Shown piece after piece: positions 19,438 to 28,704 of a DNA stretch of 64,000 bases (its first letter is position 1; every line of letters begins with the position of its first letter). The notes under the pieces are model-generated. The model made no database searches. It saw only the letters and a program-made list of their open reading frames with translations, and had not been told where the DNA came from. Origin of the DNA: Peptococcaceae bacterium (GTDB lineage Bacteria; Bacillota; Desulfotomaculia; Desulfotomaculales; JACDOK01). The stretch covers positions 72,768-136,767 of the forward strand of contig JACDOK010000002.1 of the NCBI GenBank assembly GCA_017656185.1, in the 5' to 3' direction. The position numbers and the translations under genes were made by a program.

Positions 19438-19640
19438 CTTTCACCTCCCTTCGGACTTAACGGCCCTGCCAATGGCAGAGCAGGGTAGAAATGTAAGGGC
19501 ATTCTAAACTCTAAATAGCATAGCCTAAAATCACCACTATCGTCAAGTATAACAAAAGCCCTGCGCGAAACGCAGGGCAAGTACAAGGGGCCGTAAACCT
19601 AACCCAAGGGAAGAGCCTCTGTATCAATTTTTAAGCCATT

Positions 19641-20312
19641 TTACCGGTGCCGCTCCAGCATTTCCTTGGGGATGGCCGGGCGGCGTGCCGGTCTTCCCGT
19701 ACCATGCATTTTTGACGCGCTTAATACCTGGCGCATCACCCAGATCCCCACTGCAACAAGGATGGCCGTACTGATTAAGGCTGTTTGCATCCCTGGTTCG
19801 AGCAGTGCCCCAAATGCCTTTCTCCCGGCAGCGAAAGCATCAACGACGCTTTGCCACGGGGCATACCTGCTTTGCACTATCATGCCGGCCATAAAGCCCA
19901 ATACCAGCACCAGAAGTACGGCCCGGGTAGAAAAGCCCTTAAAGGGCCTGTGCCGCAGAGTAAAAAATCCGCGCACCACATCACCCAGGGCGGCTATCAA
20001 GCCTTTACGGGGGCGCCTGAAATCATCCTCAAAATACTCCTCGTAATCTTCGTACTCGTCATATTCATCGTAATGGTTGTATGCTTCGTACTCTTCGTAC
20101 GGCTCATAATCCATAAAAGATTCATCATCATACCGCCGGGAAGATCTTTTCATTTTGGGCTCACCCGACGCGTGCAGGTCATCTGAAGTAATGCAGGCCC
20201 AAGTCCGTGCCTGCGGGGCAGCAGCGCGCGCCGCAGCCGCCCTGCGCCTTGAAGTACTTTTTTTGCTAATGTCACTCACCCTAGCCTTGCCTTTACCAGC
20301 AGTTCCCGACAT
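19641..20312 (-). CDS. Hypothetical membrane protein with a Tyr/Glu/Asp-rich low-complexity region
   Basis: DYEPYEEYEAYNHYDEYDEYEDYEEYFEDDF followed by two hydrophobic segments. Start at 20312 is the best-supported RBS choice; ORF track start is 20351. Confidence 0.55.
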   Translation of the reverse strand: MSGTAGKGKARVSDISKKSTSRRRAAAARAAAPQARTWACITSDDLHASGEPKMKRSSRRYDDESFMDYEPYEEYEAYNHYDEYDEYEDYEEYFEDDFRRPRKGLIAALGDVVRGFFTLRHRPFKGFSTRAVLLVLVLGFMAGMIVQSRYAPWQSVVDAFAAGRKAFGALLEPGMQTALISTAILVAVGIWVMRQVLSASKMHGTGRPARRPAIPKEMLERHR

Positions 20313-20493
20313 GCTTCCACCAACCTCTCCGTTTTTTTGCGTAGGAAACATAATACTTTTAGTTGGGCCGCATCTTTCTTGTTATTCTCGTTGACGGCTT
20401 CCAAACAGAAGCCGGGAATTTCTGTAATAATTGAAAATTAAAGATGATAAATTTTACAGGGTAACAGCCGGGTCAACCAGCAAAACTAAAAAT

Positions 20494-21585
20494 ATGAAAA
20501 ACAAATTCCGTAGTGTTTCAACTTTTAAAATTGCCGCCACCTATATCGGTACCGTCGTCGGGGCGGGCTTTGCTTCGGGCCAGGAAGTCCTGCAGTTTTT
20601 CAGTTTTTTCGGTATCTACAGCCTACCTGCACTGGTCCTTTCGGGCCTGCTTTTCATCCTGTTCGGCTATATCATTATGGAATTGGGACAGCGCCTTAAT
20701 GCAAAATCTCACCTGTCAGTCATACGCTATTCCGGGGGACCGTGGTTAGGCCGCGTCATAGATACCACGATTACATTTTTCCTGTTCGGGGCCCTTTCAA
20801 CTATGGCCGCAGGAGCAGGTGCCATATTTGCCGAGCAGTTCGGGCTGTCGTCAACACTGGGAAGCGTCGTTATGGTAGCCGCATCACTGGGTACCGTGTT
20901 AACCGGTATCGCAGGGGTTATAACGGCCATAAGCTTCGTCGTACCGGTTCTCCTGTTTTCCGTCATCAGCCTCAGCATAGCGACTCTGGTGACCAACGGA
21001 TTGGATCTAGGTATGATACGAGGCTTCACCCAGCCCTTTGAGGCTCCTCTGCCGTTTTGGCCGTTTTCTTCAATAGCTTACGCCTCCTATAATCTTGTTT
21101 TATCGGTGGCAATTTTAGCCCCGCTCGGCAGGCTGGTTACACAAGACAACAGAAATACTTTGAAGAAAGGCGCCCTCTACGGGGGAATAGGACTAGCTGT
21201 TGGCGTCCTATTCATAAACCTCGCCCTGCTGTCACGGCCTTTTGAGGCCGCCACCTTCGAGGTTCCCATGATTTTCATTGCCGGACAGTTTTCTCCTCTC
21301 ATCCAAATCGGCTATGCCGTTGTTCTACTCGCGGAAATTTACACTACTGCCGTCGCAAACCTGTATGGTTTCGCCTCCCGGTTTATCGACCCCGACACGG
21401 CAGCGTATAAATGGATGGCCATTGGTACTGCCGGGGCTGCCTTCGTAACAAGTCTCTTTGGCTTTTCAAACCTTGTCGGTATCCTCTACCCCGCTGTGGG
21501 AGTGGCCGGTATCCTAATGCTAGGCGGATTGGCCGTCGGTTATTTCCGCGAGCACTGGATACTCCAACCACAGGGTGAAACCTAA
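20494..21585 (+). CDS. YkvI-family membrane transporter-like protein (copy 1)
   Basis: TYIGTVVGAGFASGQEVLQFFSFFGIY; paralogous to 24874-25956. ATG at 20494 inside the ORF 20431-21585. Confidence 0.78.
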   Translation: MKNKFRSVSTFKIAATYIGTVVGAGFASGQEVLQFFSFFGIYSLPALVLSGLLFILFGYIIMELGQRLNAKSHLSVIRYSGGPWLGRVIDTTITFFLFGALSTMAAGAGAIFAEQFGLSSTLGSVVMVAASLGTVLTGIAGVITAISFVVPVLLFSVISLSIATLVTNGLDLGMIRGFTQPFEAPLPFWPFSSIAYASYNLVLSVAILAPLGRLVTQDNRNTLKKGALYGGIGLAVGVLFINLALLSRPFEAATFEVPMIFIAGQFSPLIQIGYAVVLLAEIYTTAVANLYGFASRFIDPDTAAYKWMAIGTAGAAFVTSLFGFSNLVGILYPAVGVAGILMLGGLAVGYFREHWILQPQGET

Positions 21586-21654
21586 AACACTTGTGCCGGG
21601 CACGTACAGGTTACCGGTTGAGGCCGGTGGCGCCGTGTAATCTTTCACTTGATT

Positions 21655-22014
21655 CTAATGCCTTAGCGTCACCCGTTCCCTGGATGACTTGATCCTGTTG
21701 TTCAACGCTGCTGGCTTGTCCGGCCGGCGCTGCTTCCCGAGGTGGCCGGTAATCCTTCTATAGCCTACCAGCAGGACACATCCTGCCGTAATAGCCGCGA
21801 TACTCGTCGGGTTAAGCCAACCCACGTATGACGCGGCCCTATCGCTCACCTCATCAACAACCTCTCTTATCAATAACTTGCCCTCGTCGGTCACCACATT
21901 TAGAACCACTTGCGTGGAGTGAAGTTCACTTTCCAATACGGCGCCGGCTACAAAACAAACGCTGAGAGCCAGAATTACAGCCAGTATTTTCTTAATAAAA
22001 GTCATTTCCATCAC
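21655..22014 (-). CDS. Hypothetical protein with N-terminal hydrophobic segment
   Basis: ORF with signal-like MTFIKKILAVILALSVCFVAGAVLE; GTG at 22014. Confidence 0.5.
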   Translation of the reverse strand: MMEMTFIKKILAVILALSVCFVAGAVLESELHSTQVVLNVVTDEGKLLIREVVDEVSDRAASYVGWLNPTSIAAITAGCVLLVGYRRITGHLGKQRRPDKPAALNNRIKSSRERVTLRH

Positions 22015-22209
22015 CCTTGGCCAGGAAATCCTGCCGGAACAGGCCCCCAGGCCGGGAGCCTATCGTACCTGTTAAGAATGCCGGGGTTTAACGTTTTCAG
22101 GTAATTCACTCCTTTGCTTTAAAACTGGAATTGCAGGCGTGCTGGGCCTACCCATTTTTTACCAATAAGCATAGCATGCCTTTGCAAATGTCATATTTAG
22201 GTAAAAATT

Positions 22210-22240
22210 AAAAAGAGCTCCTTCAAACGAGCTCTTGTGC
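22210..22240 (-). terminator. Intrinsic terminator downstream of the DUF951 gene
   Basis: Minus strand AGAGCTCGTTTGAAGGAGCTCTTTTTAATT. Confidence 0.75.
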
Positions 22241-22282
22241 ACCAGTTAATAAGTTTTCCTTAATTTTCCAAATACTATCGGA

Positions 22283-22486
22283 TTAACTTTGATCCTGTTC
22301 ACCTGCCGGGCCAACCACGCCGCGCATTGCCCGCACAAACTTGATGCGAGGCAAAAGCACCACCCGGCCGCACCCGACGCATCTAATACGTACATCCACC
22401 CCCGTGCGCAGCACTTCCCACTCGAAACTGCCGCAGGGGTGCTTCTTTTTCATACGGACAATATCCCCGACCTGAAATTTCGTCAT
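22283..22486 (-). CDS. DUF951 family protein
   Basis: FQVGDIVRMKKKHPCGSFEWEVLRTGVDVRIRCVGCGRVVLLPR. Confidence 0.9.
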   Translation of the reverse strand: MTKFQVGDIVRMKKKHPCGSFEWEVLRTGVDVRIRCVGCGRVVLLPRIKFVRAMRGVVGPAGEQDQS

Positions 22487-22576
22487 AATCTACCACCAGT
22501 TTAGACAGGATTAACAGGATGCCCTAGAATTAAATCCTTAGAGTGTGTTATAAAAACCTTGCCCCAAAGCTGTTTT

Positions 22577-23983
22577 TTACCCCGCCGCAGATAAGAAAGC
22601 CTTATAGCCCTTATAAGCCATATAAAGGTCCACCTTGCTGGCCACCTCGAAGGGCGAGTGCATGCTTAAAAGGCCCGGCCCGCAGTCCAGCACGTCCATA
22701 CCGTACGATGCCAGCAGGTGCGCTACCGTTCCACCGCCGCCCTGGTCAACCTTACCCAGTTCCCCCGGCTGCCAGGCCACGCCCGCCTCGTTAAACAACC
22801 GCCGCACAAATGCCACAAACTCCGCGTGCGCGTCATTAGCCTCCAATTTCCCCTTGGAACCGGTATATTTGGTTAAAACCACACCGCATCCCAAACGGGC
22901 GGCGTTATTTTTATCCATTACGTCTTTATAGGTAGGGTCAAAAGCGGCATTGACATCGGCAGAAAGCGCCCTGGAATTGCCCAGCATGCGCCGTGCCGCC
23001 AACTCCGGAAGACGGTGATCCATTCTGGCTACCGCTTCTGCAACGAAGTTTTCCAAAAAACGTGATTTCATCCCCGTATTACCTTCCGAACCGATTTCCT
23101 CTTTATCGGCCAGCAGTACTATCACCGTGCGCCGCGGAACCGTGGTAATATCCATAAGTGACTTGAGAGCCGCAAATGCGCATATCCGGTCATCTTGCCC
23201 GTACCCCCCTACCATACTGCGATCCAAACCAACGTCACAGGCCGGATACGCGGGTACCAGCTCGATTTCAGCACTTACCAGGTCTTCCTCCACCAGGCCA
23301 TACGTTTGATAAAGATATTGCGCAATGGCTTTGCGCACCGGTTCCTTTTCTTGGTTTTCTTGAGAAGCTTCTGCCGAAGGGCGATTCCCGACCAGTATGT
23401 TCAGGTTCTCACCCGGAACAGCGTCGGCCAATTTTTTGTCCATCTGGTCCTTGGCAAGATGCGGTAGGAGATCGCTCACCGTGAATACCGGGTCCCCCGG
23501 TTGGTCGCCGATGCGCAGTTCCAGGCGGGTACCGTCCTGTTTGACCACAATACCGTGAATGGCCAGCGGAACGCTTAACCACTGGTATTTCTTTATGCCC
23601 CCGTAATAATGTGTTTTGAAAAGAGCCAGACCTTCTTCTTCATATAACGGCACCGGTTTCAAATCCAGGCGCGGTGAGTCAATGTGGGCCGCTACGATAT
23701 TGCCGCCCGACTCTAAGGCATCGCTGCCGATAATTGCCAGCACCATGGCTTTACCGCGATTTATCTCATAAACCTTGTCTCCCGGCCGGAGCCGTTCAAC
23801 CTGTCTAAGCGTGACAAAACCGTTCTGCTGGGCCAGTAATACTGCTTCCGCTATGGTTTCGCGTTCGGTCCTGGCCCGGTTCAGAAAAGCCTTGTACTCT
23901 TCTGCCAGTTCCCCTACCAGATTTTGTTCCCCGGGATCAAGCTTTGGCCATACATTTTTAACTGTGAAAGTTATATCTTGCAT
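22577..23983 (-). CDS. M18 family aminopeptidase
   Basis: NIVAAHIDSPRLDLKP, LLADKEEIGSEGNTGMKSRFLENF, SADVNAAFDPTYKDVMDKNNAARLG. Confidence 0.92.
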   Translation of the reverse strand: MQDITFTVKNVWPKLDPGEQNLVGELAEEYKAFLNRARTERETIAEAVLLAQQNGFVTLRQVERLRPGDKVYEINRGKAMVLAIIGSDALESGGNIVAAHIDSPRLDLKPVPLYEEEGLALFKTHYYGGIKKYQWLSVPLAIHGIVVKQDGTRLELRIGDQPGDPVFTVSDLLPHLAKDQMDKKLADAVPGENLNILVGNRPSAEASQENQEKEPVRKAIAQYLYQTYGLVEEDLVSAEIELVPAYPACDVGLDRSMVGGYGQDDRICAFAALKSLMDITTVPRRTVIVLLADKEEIGSEGNTGMKSRFLENFVAEAVARMDHRLPELAARRMLGNSRALSADVNAAFDPTYKDVMDKNNAARLGCGVVLTKYTGSKGKLEANDAHAEFVAFVRRLFNEAGVAWQPGELGKVDQGGGGTVAHLLASYGMDVLDCGPGLLSMHSPFEVASKVDLYMAYKGYKAFLSAAG

Positions 23984-24094
23984 TACAATATCCTCCTCAA
24001 CCTTCTGGTTGTGATTAGTAAATTCTAAAAAGATATATTATCCCTATGTGGGGAAAATTACAATATCATCCTCAACCTTCTGGTTGTGATTAGT
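23983..24094 (-). repeat. 37-nt direct repeat pair upstream of the M18 aminopeptidase, each with a CAACC-AGAA-GGTTG hairpin
   Basis: ttacaatatc(c/a)tcctcaaccttctggttgtgattagt at 23983-24019 and 24058-24094, one mismatch. Confidence 0.9.
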
Positions 24095-24110
24095 GTATCC
24101 CGAAGTTTGT

Positions 24111-24848
24111 TCAATTTGCACGGGAAGGATATAAGAAACGGTCGGCCCCGGGCCAATCCAAGGCTGCGGGAACAATCAATGACCAAAGGTAATTAAGGAA
24201 GGAGACATAAGAAGGTGCCAGTACGGCATTACTGAGAGCGTCGGAAAAAAAGTTGGGACCGAAGAAAATCCCCGTGGTTCCTAAAAACCGTACCACCGCT
24301 ACGATGACCAGCCCGTACAAGAAACCGCGCAGCAAACCGAAACAAAAGCCGCCCGCCTTGTCCAGGGGAGCCAATAGAGGCAATTTGGGAACCGTACCAA
24401 ATACCGCAGAGGTTATGGCAGCAACTAAAATAAAAATGGCCAGGAAAGACAGTACATCAAGAACGGAGGAAGCCAGCGAGCGAACCGTTGTATCGGACCA
24501 AAAGGTCATTTGGCCTTTAACCAAAGCAGCAAGCATATCCGGTACCCCGGGGAAACCGGCAGGTTGAGCACCAGTTGTATTTACGGCCGCCAGCTCCGTA
24601 GAGGTACTCTGGCCGGCAACTGTTCCCTGTGGCGCCCCCAGCTTCGTCATTAAGAATTCGGCCAGCCTGTCCCCCCAACCCAGATCATAATCAAAGTAAT
24701 CACTCACAGGGCGGAAGATCTTCAGCGCCAGGGTAAATCCAAGACCCACCGAAAACAGACCCGTGACGCTGCGGAAAAAGCCGTTCATAAAACCGTTGAA
24801 CGCACTCAATGCCAGAATACCCAGGAGCACAATGTCAAGCCAGTTCAT
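24111..24848 (-). CDS. CvpA family protein
   Basis: MNWLDIVLLGILALSAFNGFMNGFFRSVTGLFSVGLGFTLA; multi-helix. Confidence 0.82.
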   Translation of the reverse strand: MNWLDIVLLGILALSAFNGFMNGFFRSVTGLFSVGLGFTLALKIFRPVSDYFDYDLGWGDRLAEFLMTKLGAPQGTVAGQSTSTELAAVNTTGAQPAGFPGVPDMLAALVKGQMTFWSDTTVRSLASSVLDVLSFLAIFILVAAITSAVFGTVPKLPLLAPLDKAGGFCFGLLRGFLYGLVIVAVVRFLGTTGIFFGPNFFSDALSNAVLAPSYVSFLNYLWSLIVPAALDWPGADRFLYPSRAN

Positions 24849-24873
24849 AGTTCCTCCTTAGATGCCTTTTCTA

Positions 24874-25956
24874 TCATAATTCTACCTTTTTCGCTTTTCT
24901 TCGCCAAATTCCTATTACCGGTTTCAGGATCAGCGCTCCCATTAAAATGAGGCCTAACAAGCCAAACAGAGGGTAGACAGACTGAACCACGCTGGAAAAA
25001 TCAAAAAGACAAACCGGGGTCATGCCCAGACACGCTGCGGCTCCCACTAACCTGTATCGTCTCTCGTCTGATTTTGCCAGCCGGCTGGCAAAACCATGCG
25101 CATTGGCAATAGCCGTTGTCACCATTGCTAACCAAATAACCAGTGAAACAATAAATCTAATGGCGGGGTGTACCACGCCCGCCAGGTACAGCAAAGGCAC
25201 CTGGTAGTTAATAACCACCGAATAATATGTAATAATGGCTGTTGTTACTGCCGTAGCCGCCAAACCGATGGCAAGGCCTCCCGCAAACCCGCCGATTACG
25301 GCCTCCTTGCGGGAAATATGGCGCCCCAGCGACGAGAGTACCGCCAGTGATAAAATTATATTATAGGATACATAAAGGGTAGCGGCCCATATCCAATTAC
25401 CCGTTATATGGTTCTCCGCAGCCATCTCAGCTGTGGGAAGAACGTCCGGCACCATCATTAAGGACAAGATAGCTACCCCGCATACGACAAGCAATTTCAG
25501 TGGTACCAGGACGACATTAGCCGCAACAACGCCGGTTAAACCAAACCACAAAATCACAATTATCAATAATGCTAAAAATACCACCCCGGCTGCCGAAGGC
25601 CACCCCATCTGCTCTTCAAAAATGGCCCCGCTGCCGGCCAGCATCACTCCCAGGCACCCCAGCAGCATAAGCATACTGAAAATATCCATCGCTTTGGCAA
25701 GCCGGGAACCCAAAAAATAGTCCAGGACCTCACGGTAATTCGAAGACCTGAGGTTTACCGCGGTTACCTGTACTACAGCCCCTAAATAGGCGAATAACGC
25801 CGTTGCAGTAATTATCCCCCATAATCCCCAATACCCGAAATGCCCGAAAAACTGCATTATTTCCTGGCCCGAGGCGAAACCGGCACCGATAACGGCACCC
25901 ACATAAAGAGCCATCACTTTTACAATCCCGGATAATTGCAAATTACTCCCCCCCAA
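24874..25956 (-). CDS. YkvI-family membrane transporter-like protein (copy 2)
   Basis: LYVGAVIGAGFASGQEIMQFFGHFGYWG; clear similarity to copy 1. Confidence 0.78.
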   Translation of the reverse strand: MGGSNLQLSGIVKVMALYVGAVIGAGFASGQEIMQFFGHFGYWGLWGIITATALFAYLGAVVQVTAVNLRSSNYREVLDYFLGSRLAKAMDIFSMLMLLGCLGVMLAGSGAIFEEQMGWPSAAGVVFLALLIIVILWFGLTGVVAANVVLVPLKLLVVCGVAILSLMMVPDVLPTAEMAAENHITGNWIWAATLYVSYNIILSLAVLSSLGRHISRKEAVIGGFAGGLAIGLAATAVTTAIITYYSVVINYQVPLLYLAGVVHPAIRFIVSLVIWLAMVTTAIANAHGFASRLAKSDERRYRLVGAAACLGMTPVCLFDFSSVVQSVYPLFGLLGLILMGALILKPVIGIWRRKAKKVEL

Positions 25957-26075
25957 TGGTATTTTTATGCGGCTCCAATCCCGCTCTTACTGAAAAACGG
26001 GGTATCGAATAAATTAGGTATATTCCGGCAATAAATATATTAATTATCAACGGTATTAGAAGGGGGATTTTAGGC

Positions 26076-26732
26076 GTGAACCAACTTCCTGTTTTGGACC
26101 AGCTGGAAACACAGCCCGCTGATACGCGCATACATATAGATGATCCTTTCGCCGTGGCGAAGTTCGCCCAATCGGTTCACCGGCGGTTGCGGCAGTTAAA
26201 TGCCAATGCCAAAAGCTCCATTGTCTTGTTATGTATCGGTACAGACCGGTCCACCGGGGACTGCCTCGGACCGCTGGTAGGCTCACAAATGGAGGAATGC
26301 GGGCAGGATTTGTTTACCGTCTACGGTACGCTTAATGACCCCGTACACGCAACCAACCTTGAAAAGAAACTGGATGAGATTTACCGCAACCATCCCGATT
26401 CCATAATTATCGCCCTTGATGCTTCTCTTGGTTATACGGAGAATGTCGGCTCCATCACTATCGGAGAAGGTGCTCTCAAGCCGGGAGCAGGGGTAAGAAA
26501 GAAGTTACCTGCCGTCGGCGATATGCATATTACCGGGATTGTCAACATTGGAGGGTTTATGGAGCATTTGGTTTTACAAAACACCCGCCTCAATGTCGTA
26601 ATGAGACTGGCCAAGGTAATAAGCGAAGGCCTGCAGCATATCGCTGCCGAGTACCGCAAGCTTCAAGTCGCGGAAGAAAACTATCATTCTCTTCATTACC
26701 AATCACCAAACACCGAAAGCATAAGGAAATAA
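26076..26732 (+). CDS. yyaC: Spore protease YyaC
   Basis: IVLLCIGTDRSTGDCLGPLVGS...IALDASLGYTENVGSITIGEGALKPGAGVRKKLPAVGDMHITGIVN. Confidence 0.92.
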   Translation: MNQLPVLDQLETQPADTRIHIDDPFAVAKFAQSVHRRLRQLNANAKSSIVLLCIGTDRSTGDCLGPLVGSQMEECGQDLFTVYGTLNDPVHATNLEKKLDEIYRNHPDSIIIALDASLGYTENVGSITIGEGALKPGAGVRKKLPAVGDMHITGIVNIGGFMEHLVLQNTRLNVVMRLAKVISEGLQHIAAEYRKLQVAEENYHSLHYQSPNTESIRK

Positions 26733-26791
26733 CCGCTTGCAAACACGACCCAAAGCCGCTGCGTTTTCCGAACCCCTGTGACAAAATCAAA

Positions 26792-26846
26792 AGCGCCCGG
26801 CACTCAGCCGGGCTTGCATCCAAGGCTTAGCTGAGTGCCGGGCGCT
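26792..26846. repeat. 17-bp perfect inverted repeat, member of the GCACTCAG/CTGAGTGC family; likely acts as a bidirectional terminator
   Basis: AGCGCCCGGCACTCAGC (26792-26808) and GCTGAGTGCCGGGCGCT (26830-26846) between convergent genes. Confidence 0.85.
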
Positions 26847-26859
26847 TAACTCTTCAAAA

Positions 26860-27123
26860 TTATTTGAGCTTCTGTTTCTGCGCCCGTTCCACCTCTTCGT
26901 AAACTTCCTGCGGCGTTTTCCCCTCCGCATTTATAACCGGAACATCAACTTCCATGTTTTCAATCCCCGCAAAGTTATCGGTGGCACCCGATATCACTAA
27001 GGCAGCCGCGTTTCCCGCTTGTTCCGGCGTAACTACGGCGTAACCCCTCTGCTGGAATAGATCGCTGAATTCCCCCAAACCTTCTTGAATCGCTACCTTT
27101 TTCAAAATGTCACCTCCCCCCAT
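26860..27123 (-). CDS. UPF0180 (YkuS-like) family protein
   Basis: KKVAIQEGLGEFSDLFQQRGYAVV...AALVISGATDNFAGIE...VPVINAEGKTPQEVYEEV. Confidence 0.8.
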   Translation of the reverse strand: MGGGDILKKVAIQEGLGEFSDLFQQRGYAVVTPEQAGNAAALVISGATDNFAGIENMEVDVPVINAEGKTPQEVYEEVERAQKQKLK

Positions 27124-27162
27124 AGTATGGCGGGAAATGGTTAACTTTTATGCGCGTTGTGC

Positions 27163-27792
27163 TCATGCGTAGGTTCGGAGCAGATCTATGACCTCTTCGT
27201 CCGTCGTTTGATCGAAATCCCGGTAAAACTGTCCCACGGCATAAAAGTGCTGTGGAGTCTCCAGGCATACCACCCGGTCCACCTCCGGTTCCAACTTGGC
27301 AAGCGTATCCGGGGGCGCTACCGGAACAGCCAGAATAATTTCTTGGGGTCGGTGTTTTTTTATGGATCGCAGCGCCGCCAGGGTGGTGTATCCGGTGGCT
27401 ATGCCGTCGTCAACCAGGATAATGGCGTGCCCTTGCCAGTTTGGAATCCGCCGTTCGCCGCGGTAGAGCACCGTACGCCTCTTAATCTCTGCAATGACTT
27501 CGGCGACGTGCGGCTGGAGGTCTTCTTTTTCCAAATGGAGGAGATGCATCAGGTGATCATCATAAATGGCGGTGCCGTCTTCGGTAACGGCTCCTATAGC
27601 CGTTTCAGGATTGCCGGGTACGCCGATTTTGCGTGGGACGATAACATCCAGGGGCAGCTTCAGCCGGTCTGCCACGGCGGCTGCTACTACCACGCCTCCA
27701 CGGGGAATCCCCAGCACCAGGCCATTGGTGTAAGTGTACCGGGACAGTTCACCGGCCAGCTGCCGGCCGGCATCGTTTCGGTCCTTAAACAA
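27163..27792 (-). CDS. Phosphoribosyltransferase family protein
   Basis: LGIPRGGVVVAAAVADRL, IILVDDGIATGYTTLAALR (PRPP-binding motif). Confidence 0.88.
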   Translation of the reverse strand: MFKDRNDAGRQLAGELSRYTYTNGLVLGIPRGGVVVAAAVADRLKLPLDVIVPRKIGVPGNPETAIGAVTEDGTAIYDDHLMHLLHLEKEDLQPHVAEVIAEIKRRTVLYRGERRIPNWQGHAIILVDDGIATGYTTLAALRSIKKHRPQEIILAVPVAPPDTLAKLEPEVDRVVCLETPQHFYAVGQFYRDFDQTTDEEVIDLLRTYA

Positions 27793-27949
27793 GCGCCGTC
27801 CTCCTTATAGAGAGGTTAACGACTCTGCCCTTAGTTTAACCCCGCGCCGCAGGTGTTAATCTCCCTTTAGCTAGGCCCTAAAATACCTATAATTAATCAA
27901 ATCCTGTAGATCCTGGTAATCTGTTAATCCTGTCTGTTTAAAACTTATT

Positions 27950-28492
27950 TTATTTACCAATAACCTCCGCACGTTCGGCAATGATTTCATCAAGGATCTC
28001 TTTTTCCTCATCGCTCAAAGCATAGGACGAGTTTCCCTTTTCAACCGGTTTGGCATAGGTACGGGATTCATTACGCCCGAACAAACTGGAGAGCATCACA
28101 CCGTTACCCCGGGCATCCAGCAACGCGCAGGCGAAACTGAGATCGCTGCCCATATCGGAAAAAGCGCTGAAACGTTTGACGCGGGGCGTACGGACACATT
28201 TTTGCAGTTCTTCTTCCACCTGCTGCTGTCGGGAACCTATTTCCTTCAACTGCCGCTCCAGTCTTACCATCGCTTCGGTATAGCGGTCAATGGCCTGTTC
28301 TATGTTTTCTGTATCGGAATGAGCCACTAATGCTCGCAGGCGCCGCAGCAGCCTGGCCTGGCGCCGGTACGCAACCAATTGGATTACCAGCATCAGCAGT
28401 AATAACAGGGCCATCCCGCATATTATTTCCGCAGAGTAGAGTTTTATCATATCCATTAGTTCTTGAAAGTGCAGCGTTTCTATCGCCACCAT
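27950..28492 (-). CDS. DUF4446 family protein
   Basis: Membrane anchor and coiled region; SDMGSDLSFACALLDARGNGVMLSSLFGRNESRTYAKPVEKGNSSYALSDEEKEIL. Confidence 0.85.
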   Translation of the reverse strand: MVAIETLHFQELMDMIKLYSAEIICGMALLLLLMLVIQLVAYRRQARLLRRLRALVAHSDTENIEQAIDRYTEAMVRLERQLKEIGSRQQQVEEELQKCVRTPRVKRFSAFSDMGSDLSFACALLDARGNGVMLSSLFGRNESRTYAKPVEKGNSSYALSDEEKEILDEIIAERAEVIGK

Positions 28493-28688
28493 CTCCTTTA
28501 CAGTTTGTTGGACAAACGATTTCCCTCAGGGTTAATTCTTCCAGAATGGTCATACATCCTTCTGCTGGCAGCTTTTTTCGACACTAAACCATAGCTTAAA
28601 TTCTATCAACGGTTTACCACTATTTACCAGAAGATAATGCCTGTATTTGCCGTTACCGTCGATCAATAATCGTTACCGTGCATGTTAA

Positions 28689-28704
28689 TGTTTCACGTGA
28701 AACA
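28689..28704. promoter_or_regulatory. parS centromere site
   Basis: TGTTTCACGTGAAACA, 16-bp palindrome matching the Firmicute parS consensus. Confidence 0.92.

Noticed and set aside
22011-22140. Possible riboswitch upstream of the hypothetical gene 21655-22014
   Set aside because: GC-rich segment reads better as a small ORF; no known aptamer motif seen.
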